DNA of 64,000 nt from Ochromonas danica (Eukaryota > Sar > Chrysophyceae > Chromulinales > Chromulinaceae), in NCBI GenBank assembly GCA_015146655.1, contig VKHL01000022.1:62001-126000 (forward strand), in the 5' to 3' direction. The notes beneath the pieces are model-generated. The model worked only from the letters and a program-made list of their open reading frames with translations. It was not told the origin of the DNA and did no database searches. The first letter of the stretch is position 1; each line of letters opens with the position of its first letter. Positions 55,796-64,000 of this stretch are shown piece by piece. A program made the position numbers and the translations under genes.

Positions 55796-56539
55796 ATGCT
55801 GCATATTCAACCTGTTGCCTTTAACAAAAGAACCTATTTAGAAGACATGAAACCTTTTGTGTCTGTCTTTTCTGCACAAAATCTTACTAAACAAATGGGA
55901 ATGGCAGTTGTTCTTGCAGTGAATCCAACTTTAATTGAATTTAGTCAACATGAAGAACAACAAGCACAACGTCATCCACATGATCGACAAGAATTTGATT
56001 GGAATCGTGCTCTTCCACAAATTCAAGGTAGATTGCAAACTGAATCTATACGTCAATTTTCTATCCCTATTGTACGTAAAGGATTAGAAAATCTCTCCTT
56101 CTATTATCTTCCTATTAAGATTACAGATCGATTAACAAAGGATATTAGTGCATCGTTAAAACGTAAATTGATCAAGTATACTCCTTATGTAGCTTGTCAA
56201 CGTATTTTCAAGACTGCATTATGGGCTAATCTACCAGCTTATACTTCTCTATTAATCTTTGATGTCTTGGATAATACTATTCGAACATTGTATGATCTGT
56301 TTAAGAAATGGAGAAATAACGATGGGCATACCAAATGGATTGATCTTCTAGTGAATCGTTTCTACAGGATTGTGATTTTCACGGGAAAGAAAGCATTGAC
56401 GTATAGTCTTTGCTGGGCAGCAGCGACCACAGGTTATGCGGTTGGTTCTTATGCTCACCCAACCTATGGAGGCTTCGTACTCTCGTCAGTTGCGGAGTTA
56501 AGCATCGGGTCGTTAATTGGAGCGATCATTGTAGCTTAA
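55796..56539 (+). CDS. Unknown protein with C-terminal membrane segments
   Basis: No family recognised. 247 residues, no intron in the coding part. The first half is hydrophilic (FNKRTYLEDMKPFVSVFSAQ, EEQQAQRHPHDRQEFDWNRA). A middle section (FSIPIVRKGLENLSFYYLPI) is amphipathic. The C-terminal third holds likely membrane helices (LPAYTSLLIFDVLDNTIRTL and the Gly/Ala/Ser-rich ALTYSLCWAAATTGYAVGSY, then LSIGSLIGAIIVA). The Gly-rich end recalls small organellar membrane proteins such as Tim17/Mpv17-type helices, but no diagnostic motif is present. Directly before the ATG is GTGTGAAGAAAG after a polypyrimidine-AG, so a spliced leader exon is possible. Confidence 0.65.
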   Translation: MLHIQPVAFNKRTYLEDMKPFVSVFSAQNLTKQMGMAVVLAVNPTLIEFSQHEEQQAQRHPHDRQEFDWNRALPQIQGRLQTESIRQFSIPIVRKGLENLSFYYLPIKITDRLTKDISASLKRKLIKYTPYVACQRIFKTALWANLPAYTSLLIFDVLDNTIRTLYDLFKKWRNNDGHTKWIDLLVNRFYRIVIFTGKKALTYSLCWAAATTGYAVGSYAHPTYGGFVLSSVAELSIGSLIGAIIVA

Positions 56540-56754
56540 AGGTTGTAATAGTTCTGAAGCAAGAATGAAAATCATAACCAAGTTCAAGCCTGTAATAGAA
56601 TTCTCACTATTAACTTCTTACACAATCTTCGTCGTGTTTCATTCTAACCATGCTTTGTCTCTGACAACTAATGGAAAAGAAGTTATGATGGAGGCCGTAC
56701 ATTTTGTATTTGTCCTCATCTCACAATCTCTTTCCTACCAGCTAAAACAGATGT

Positions 56755-59700
56755 CTAAGAGAGAGCTACAGAGTGCTGCTGACACAGCGAGGTCAACACC
56801 TGCAATTCCTGGGCATCAAGTTGGGCTTGTAAATAAGATCGGAAGGCTGCTGCCTGAGGCTGACTCTTCAGGAAAGCGGAAAGACTATGGATGAAGAAAA
56901 AAGATTCCGATTGAATCTCAGGAGAGGGATCTCCAAGAGCTGGGAATTGGCAAAAGACAAGCTTGGAATAGGCATTATCAGCACCACCACTTGCACTCGC
57001 GCCTTCTAGAGGAACCAACTCCTCTTCGGCTTCTTCTTTGTTGCCATGAGCTCCAGGAGCAGATCCAGACGATGACAATGCAGCGATAATAGACTTCAGC
57101 AACAATCCCCAAACCTCCAAGTCACCGGAAACGGTAGTTTCGGTTAACAGCTTCGTTCCACCCACAACAATGATCTTATGGTCAATGCCAGTCGCATACT
57201 GCTGTGCAACAAGAGTTTTGTTGGGTGTCCAGATACTGCGAACGATATTGGAGAAAAGGCTGGGTGTGAGGTTCTCCAAAGTCGAGAAAGCAAGTCCCGA
57301 GCCATGAACAGTTGCACAAAGAGTCAACATATGAAGGAAGAGACGAGGATAGCGAGCAGTCTTAGATTCCTTCACACTCTCCATCATGCGCTGTAATAAC
57401 AAAGAGAAGAGGGTAGAGATGTAAGGTGCCAGCGTAGCACTTGGGCAGAATTGAAGAACAGCATCCAATAGTAAGAACGCTTGAACTTCAGTGCTCTGGA
57501 ACATCACATTAAGCAAACGTTACGCATTAATACTTGGAAATACAGAGACAAATGAATACCTTGCTAGCCAACAGCTTTTGAATCACACCAAGTACAGCAG
57601 TGAGTTGTTGATTGGCAATCACTTCAGACATGCCACGAGCCATGTAGGCACGCAGTAAATCGGTCAGCGCAGGGATATTGCCCCTTTTCTCCCATAAAAC
57701 AGGAACTAGAAGAGGTGCAAATAAAGCCTTGTATGCAGCAGAGAGCTGCGCACCAGGTGGAGTGGAGGCATAGAGTAGCTGTGCAAGCAACTGGAAGACA
57801 TAAGGAACAAACTCACTGACATCCTGAGCCAACACCGCTTGAAATGGAGGGAACAGAGCACTTTCAAGTTGACTCGCTATTGCTGCGGCATTGGCACCTG
57901 CAGCACCAGAAGTTGCACGTTGAACTACAATCGCAAGACACTCAAAGAGATAGTGATTGTAATGAGGATTAACAGGCTGTTTGCAGACTCGTTCAAGCAG
58001 TGCGGTTAATGGAGGCACAAGGAAACTTGTCAAATTTGACACATCAGAACCCAACGTATGCAAAGAACGCATTAAAGTTTTCATCACATACTCATTGTTG
58101 GCATGCTCTGGGACGTTGGATGTTAGAATTGTAAAGAGGTGACCGATGAGTGGCTCCCAAAGCGTTGCTAAGTCTTCTTTCTTCAAGCGAATTGTTGAAA
58201 CACCTGAAATAGGATCTTTATCTCTCAAGAACAAGAACCTTTCGATCGTCAAAGCTGCATACGTTTGAACAACCATGTTGGGATAAGCAAGAAGAGCAAC
58301 CAAAACGGGAAGCAAGGACACAAGAATCGAGCGAGAAAGATGAGCACGGAAGATGCATATCAACTTAACACAGTCGGCATTTATCAAATGCTCGCCCAAC
58401 CTTCCAGTTTTTCCAGATGCAACAGCCTTTTGAAGGTCAGGAAGAACATGCTCTTCAAGCAAAGCTAAGACTGGAATAGACGGGTTGATATCCCCACTGC
58501 CGCTACCTTGTCCGGCCTGCGAGGAGGAACCTTTTAATGCTATAGCCAAGAGTAGATGCAAGGCAGCGTCCTTCGCAGCGTACTCTCTTTGAGAGGAACC
58601 GTACTTAGCCATCAGAAATTTAAAATATTGCATGCCTAAAGCAGTAACAGCTGGTGCAAAGAACTTCATCAAAGAACGAGTCAATTCAATCGCAGAACGT
58701 CGCCTTGTATCCGCATCGGAACCTTCAAAATCTTTGTGGATGTAGTCATAGACATTATCTTCGAATAAAAGCTCATCATTCCCAGAAATATATAAATTGC
58801 GAATAATGATGTGCTCCATGATATCCTTCAACACTGGCTCAGTAAAGAGAGCTGTATTCATTTGCTTAGATGCCACAGAAGTCAAGAACTTCAGTGCCCC
58901 TACAGCTAGATAGTCATACTTGGGCTTCGTGGACACATTTACTAACAATGTCCATATCATCTGCGCAAATTGAGGTAAGAAAGGCTCGAAAATTTCCTCA
59001 TATCGAGTCGCGTATAGATTCAAATTCTCAATAATAGCTGTTTGTAATACCTCCACAGGACCACTTTCATACTCTTCATCATCATCAACTAATAGAGGAT
59101 TGGTGTAAGTCAGATACTTTGCAAACTCAGCCATCCATTCACCTACATGATCTTCGAAATACTCTGGAATATCTTGCCAATTGAGAGAGAAAAAGATACG
59201 AGCAATGAGACGTTGTGTTTCTAATAAAGACTCTAACAATGCCTTATTGTTTTGAGCATGTAAAATCAAAGCATGATTTTGTTGAAATTGCTTTAATAAT
59301 GGTTCTTGGAATGCTTGCAAACAAATCAACAAGACAGAATAAAGTTCATCAGAACGAAAGACATAACGAAATCTCTTCATCAAAGAATTCGCTGTTAGCA
59401 TTACTCCTTTCTTTAATTGAATATCATCAGATTGTAATTTCTCTACTAATTGAGGTAATAAGTTATGCCATGCATGAGGAAAGTCATACTTTGAGATAAT
59501 TGACACTGCCTCTGCTAATTGTTTTTGTACATCTAAAGGTGCTGTAGTCATTAACTCGACCAAATGGTTTTTAATCACTTCCTTATCCTCTTGAGCAACA
59601 GAATGATTTGGTTCATCTTCATTAACCCAATGATTCTTGACAACATTTTTAAATAAGACAGCTGCAGATTGACGAATAAAGAGATCTTGTGGGTTATTAT

Positions 59701-59869
59701 TATTAACAACAAGACGTTGAATCAAAGTGAGGACTAAAACAGGAAATCCACGTTGTACTTCTTGGGAGTGAATATAATTCTCAGCATTCTTACGAGTAGG
59801 ACCATCATTAGATAAGGCACTCATTAAGAGATCACGTAATACTCCTAACGTTTGATCATTTACTTCCAT
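56755..59869 (-). CDS. CSE1: Exportin-2 / CSE1 (importin-alpha re-exporter)
   Basis: Exons are 57560-59869 and 56755-57495, 1016 residues, the usual length for this HEAT-repeat karyopherin. The N-terminal importin-beta domain is clear: RKNAENYIHSQEVQRGFPVL, RQSAAVLFKNVVKNHWVNED, then VAQEDKEVIKNHLVELMTTA and ISKYDFPHAWHNLLPQLVEK. Later landmarks are AFQEPLLKQFQQN, FFSLNWQDIPEYFEDHVGEW, KYLTYTNPLL, RNLYISGNDELLFEDNVYDY and AYPNMVVQTYAALTIERFLF. It carries importin-alpha back to the cytoplasm with RanGTP. The C-terminal exon has an acidic and Gly-rich stretch. A plus-strand frame at 56565-56894 overlaps its 3' end and is a shadow. Confidence 0.93.
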
Positions 59870-60344
59870 CTTTCTTGTATTTAAGGTATAGGTATGTTGT
59901 TATTGGTTAATGATGATGATTGATGGAGGAGAATGGGCAAGAGTATAGTACAGTATTAGAAAATTCCAACACAGCGAGGGGAGAAGGGGATCCAAAAAAA
60001 ATGACTAGAGAGACCAAGAAGAGGAAGTGGATGAGATGAGATGAGATGAGGAGGATTCTCTTCGATCTCAATGAGTGAGGACTACAATATGCTATGGTCT
60101 TTCCAGAACGACTGGCAAGAGACAGCAGCCAGCAGAGGGAGGGGAGACTGAAAACTCTTCGCCTCTTTCACAGACACGCCTCCACTCACCCACTCACTCA
60201 ACAAAGACCAACGGTAACCCAGCAAGTCCCGTTTTCGTCTCATGCACCCTCCTCCCTCCACTGTGTTTGCTGTGTTTCTGGGCTGAAAACGCGTTTTTCA
60301 ACAACACAAGATTGGTCACCTCATCTAATGAAGAACTTGTGATC
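59870..60344. promoter_or_regulatory. Divergent spacer
   Basis: Between CSE1 (minus) and the small gene at 60345 (plus). It holds (GAGAT)n/(GATGA)n at 60030-60055 and an A9 run. The open frame upstream of 60345 in phase with the small gene looks like non-coding leader. Confidence 0.35.
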
Positions 60345-60650
60345 ATGATGATGAATAGTAAACAAAGTTACTATATTTGGGTGAAATCAGCTTCCTCCAG
60401 TCCAATGGAAGAAGCATTTAAAGTAACAGTACAAGTTGATGCTGATGTTGATGCTTTAAAACGAGCAATTGCAATTGAATCTTGTGTTAGGAATCATCCT
60501 GTTCATCCTACCAAGATTCTTCGACCACGTACACTTGGTACACAAACAGATAGTGAACCTATGAACAATTATCTAGACCCAGCTGATAGCGTATGGCATT
60601 GGGTGACCGAAAATTCGTCAACGAATCCCATACAATTCCTGGAGTCCTGA
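60345..60650 (+). CDS. Small ubiquitin-like protein, Crinkler N-domain resemblance
   Basis: 101 residues from the first of three consecutive ATG codons (MMMNSKQSYYIWVKSASSSP). The segment EAFKVTVQVDADVDALKRAI, then AIESC, has the beta-beta-helix spacing of ubiquitin-like folds. The D-A-D-V-D-x-LKxAI part recalls the N-terminal domain of Crinkler-type proteins of oomycetes and other eukaryotes. What follows (HPTKILRPRTLGTQTDSEPM, DSVWHWVTENS) has no such match, and no effector-like C-terminal domain is present. The frame is open upstream to 60075 but the extra residues look untranslated. The assignment is weak; it may simply be a short regulatory protein. Confidence 0.5.
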   Translation: MMMNSKQSYYIWVKSASSSPMEEAFKVTVQVDADVDALKRAIAIESCVRNHPVHPTKILRPRTLGTQTDSEPMNNYLDPADSVWHWVTENSSTNPIQFLES

Positions 60651-60799
60651 CAGTGCTGGCCCTCCAGTCCACCTACCTGCTGTAGATACATAGCAACCAA
60701 CAGAACAGCTACGATAATGCAAAACCATCTTTTATGTAACAAGACCATCCTATTCTCTGAATTTTACAACGTCCAACATCTCTAACTAACGCCTAGTTA

Positions 60800-63700
60800 T
60801 TATTCACCAATCTTCCGCTTCTTTGCTTTCTTTTTCTCCGAGACATCGTTCGTCTCTGGTTTATCAGATGCTTGTAAGACTTTGTTTAATGTGGCAATGC
60901 ACGAATCAACAGCTTTCATTGTCTTGGAGCCCTTCTGCTGGGAATCTTCTGATAGCCTTTGCTTAGTCTGTTGTAAAGGTTGAACAAGTTCCGCCAAAGC
61001 GCTTGCAAGCTTCTTCTTAGCAGCACCTTTGAAATTAGAGGAACATTCCACAGTGAATTTTAGGGTGTCCTCGATACAGTCCAAAACAGGCTTCAGATTT
61101 TTAGCCTTATCCAAATTCTTGGCTTTGTCTTGCTCTCCTTGATCCGCGGAGTTGTGAGTTGCAATGGCAGATGATAAGGTTTCTAACAAGCTTGCCAAGT
61201 TAGCATTGATAACCTCTGCCAACGCAGGTTCAACTTTCTTTCCTCGCTTAATAACTTCTCCCACAATTTCAATCAAAGCTTTGCGAGCAAAAGGGAAGGT
61301 CGTATTCTTCATACTCTCAATGATGACTGGCCAAAGAGGTGGAAGCAGGAAAGCAGGATAGCGAGTCACAATTAAGCCATGGAGCCAAGGAGCTGGAATT
61401 TCACTGTGACGCATTGTTGCAAAGCGTCCCACCAAGCTCTCTAAGAACTTCAGCCATTGCTCCTGGATAGGTCTATAGTTACAACTGGCAACAAGACGAG
61501 TCGTTGCAAGTGCCATTTGTTGGGCAGCTGCACGCACTTTAGGAAGATGCTTATCTCCAATCAAAGCTGACAGAGAATCGATAAGATCATGCAATTCCTC
61601 TTCGAAATCATGACGTTCCTCTTCATCTCTTTCATCAAGCTTCACAGAGAGCTTTTTCTTGAGCAAGTCATTAATCAACAGAGTCTCAAAGCGATTAATG
61701 AATGCGGGTCCCACAGCAAGCTGCTCCATGATCTTAGACTTGGTCGCTTTGCGAAGTGCAAGGAGCATAGGACGGAACATGGAAAACAGCACCGCCGCAT
61801 GATTCACTTTATCAATAAACACTTCTAACAAATCCATGACTCGAGTTCTTAATAAGACATGCTTGGTACGAGCCGCCAGAAGACCTTCTTTGCGATTATC
61901 TCGTTTTGCTTGAAGGAAATTAGCAAGTGCAGCATCAGCTTCCTCTGTGTGAACCAACGCACCACCAGTACTACTGTCATCATCATCAACATCACCATTT
62001 CTATCTGCTGATTTGTCGATAGGAAGATGATCAAGATCGTCTTCTTGCATAAGGAAGTCTAACATATCATCTTCTCCAATCATGATATCTTCTTCTTCCT
62101 CCTGCTCCGCTTCAACCACTGCTTTAGCTTTACTTGCAGATTTCTTTTCCTTGGCGACATCTTTCTTGGGCAAGGGGAGAGGTGTACTTTGTTTTGTCGG
62201 TTCTTCTTCGTCCTCCTCCTCCTCCTCTTCCATCGCTTCACCTTCTTCGGGTACTTCTCCAGATAAGACAGCATCAGCATCCTCGGCATCAATGACTGTG
62301 CCCAAGATAGCATCAATTAGCCCACCTCCAACTATCTGATCTTCATCCAATAATGGCAAATAAGCAACCCACACACGCTTGATCACATCTCTCACGCCTC
62401 GACTACCTGCCTCAGAAACAGTGGACAAGAGATCGACAGATACTCCAAACATGCGCAAATCTAGACTCTCTTCTTCTTCTTCCTCTTCCTCGTCATCAAC
62501 GGCTTTCTTTTGATTTGAGGAAGATTCATCATTATTAGCCTCCTCCAGAATGGAAGTGATTACAGAAGATGCCTCCAGAATAGTCTACACATAACAAATG
62601 CAGGGTTAGGCTATGGCAAATGCAATGCAGAGCAATGAATGACTTACATTGAGAGAGACTTCTTGGCTGATAATATAATGTCCAATAGCCAGCATAATCA
62701 ACACAAAACCAGCTTCTGCAAATTTCTCAATTTTCTTATTCTCTTGTTGACTCTGCTTGGCTAAAATTCCATGTAGAGAAGTAATATGATCATTCAAGAC
62801 AGTTAATACATCTTTTATATCTTGCTCTTCATCATCATCTTCATGAGAATTTTTGGTAGTTGATCGAACTTCCAAATGTTGAATAAACAAAGAAAGAGTT
62901 TTCCAAAGAGCGAACAAGTTCTTATACTTCGTCTGTCGAACAAGAGAACCTGCTGCTTGTTGAGCTTCATCTCTTCCATGATAAGGCTTATGCAAAAGAA
63001 TATCTGTTAGACCAGCTTGTAGATGCATAGAAGCAAAGTCAACATCCTCTTGTGAGATGGTGGAAGTAAAGGTAGATTCCTCCAAAATATGAACACATTC
63101 TAACAGGAAGGCTAATTCACTTTCAACATTATCAACATTTCCATTATTAGAAGCATCCTTCTTAGATGATTTCTTAGCCTTCTTCTTGGTTTCAGTCTTG
63201 GTAAGTGAGGTGTGACCAGTGGAGAAACGAGTCAAACGAAGGAGAACAGCCAACACTGCAATAGGCAAGATACCCGCATCATTGTTATACGTTCTTGCTT
63301 TAGCCAGTTGAACCAAAGAAACAACAATGCTGCGCACATGACTAAATGCTTCATTAATGTTGTCGTCTTCATCTTCACTTCCTTCTTCATCTTCTAACTT
63401 CTTCTCTTCTTGCATTGTTGTTTGCTCACTAACAAGAACGGTGCAAAGTAGCTTCAAATAGGATTGAGCAGCATGTTCATCTAATGATTTGATTAAGGTA
63501 TTCATAATAGTGGTACGATACTGCTTGTCAAAGTTCGCTCCATTGTGTTGAGAGAGAACGCCTAAAAGCGCCACCTTGCTCTCTGTGCAATCCATCGCAC
63601 TAGCAGCCAATTCCTCCAAAATCCCACCAGCCATTTCATAGAGAATATTGGCTGCTTTAAGACGGCAAGAAGCAATCGAGCGAACGACCTGCGAAGTGAG

Positions 63701-64000
63701 TACTTCCGGCACAGTTTCTGAAGGAACTAAACGGAACAACTTGACCACCAGCTTCATAGCCACGGAACGCTTTTCTTTACTCCCAATCCACAAATGAGTA
63801 CTCATGAAATTAACAATAGCAGTCAAAGCGACTTGAGATTCAGAAGAAAGAGCTTGCATTCTAATCAAACAAACAACAGACAGTGAATTAGTATTAACAT
63901 GGTAACCAGCCACTGTAATCATGGAGTGACAATTGTTACCTTTGCTGAGGTAACTCTCTTTCAGTAGTTAATGGTGTAACAAATCCTATAATATAATCCC
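60800..64000 (-). CDS. POL5: Nucleolar POL5/MYBBP1A-like HEAT protein (5' end outside)
   Basis: Exons are 60800-62584, 62648-63860 and 63940 to beyond the window, all in frame with GT-AG borders. The visible part is over 1000 residues of helical HEAT-like repeats broken by acidic runs: TTERELPQQRMQALSSESQV, FGVSVDLLSTVSEAGSRGVR, RVWVAYLPLLDEDQIVGGGL, then a long Glu-rich stretch, DDMLDFLMQEDD, RDNRKEGLLAARTKHVLLRT, RVMDLLEVFIDKV and a basic tail KKKAKKRKIGE. The order (helical, acidic, LLxRTRVMDLLEVF, basic end) is that of MYBBP1A/yeast Pol5, a nucleolar factor for rRNA synthesis and 60S assembly, once misnamed DNA polymerase V. The N-terminal polymerase-like part lies off the window. Confidence 0.85.

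Noticed and set aside
56565-56894. 109-codon plus-strand frame after the orphan membrane protein
   Set aside because: Its second half is antisense to the last exon of CSE1. The first half has no family pattern.

Overview
This window is nuclear DNA from a small-genome, AT-leaning unicellular eukaryote. About thirty protein genes are packed on both strands. Introns are short (mostly 55-150 bp, a few possibly near 30 bp), with clear GT-AG borders and GTAAG-type donors. The SPSQAPT-type Pro/Ser/Thr repeats in the secreted protein at 26.6-28.2 kb, a plasma-membrane type H+-ATPase, and HPAT/SERGT-like glycosyltransferases point to a stramenopile (heterokont) microbe. A PPP1R42-like protein suggests a flagellated or centriole-bearing stage. 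The species assignment is an inference. Simple repeats are abundant in introns and inside coding regions, and one (CA)n tract contains a 10-N assembly gap.

Layout. 0-6.5 kb: GT47 exostosin-like gene (partial), pyruvate dehydrogenase E1 beta, PPP1R42-like LRR protein, flavin amine oxidase with large low-complexity inserts. 7-11.2 kb: a ten-exon Tousled-like kinase and an unknown poly-Glu protein. 11.3-13.9 kb: an accessory island of unrecognised open frames, direct repeats and two striking palindromes. 14-20.5 kb: WW-domain coiled-coil secretory protein, histone chaperone ASF1, UDP-GlcNAc pyrophosphorylase. 21-28.2 kb: SBF2/KIAA0513-like protein, DUF4476-like protein, laminin-B secreted protein. 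28.7-41.2 kb: a large single-TM protein, a DUF4476 plus villin-headpiece protein (paralogue of the gene 9 kb away), two glycosyltransferases, CKS1. 41.6-53 kb: H+-ATPase, PH plus inositol-5-phosphatase protein with altered catalytic residues, RING-CH-like membrane protein, cysteinyl-tRNA synthetase, GRDP-like/ubiquitin-like protein. 53.9-64 kb: RUS-family (DUF647) protein, unknown membrane protein, CSE1/exportin-2, small ubiquitin-like protein, and the 3' part of POL5/MYBBP1A.

The genes are ordinary eukaryotic housekeeping loci with no operon-like grouping. Recurrent themes are chromatin and nuclear transport (ASF1 with TLK, which phosphorylates ASF1 in other eukaryotes, and CSE1, POL5, CKS1) and the secretory or cell-surface pathway (GT47, UAP1, HPAT-like and other glycosyltransferases, laminin-B protein). 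Many neighbours are divergent pairs. Several divergent or upstream spacers carry the same element, a pyrimidine-rich stretch followed by CTTAAGTTAA, which is a promoter candidate. The items most worth following are that motif, the DUF4476/headpiece paralogues, the palindrome island, an intron bounded by direct repeats in the first gene, and the probable pseudo-phosphatase.
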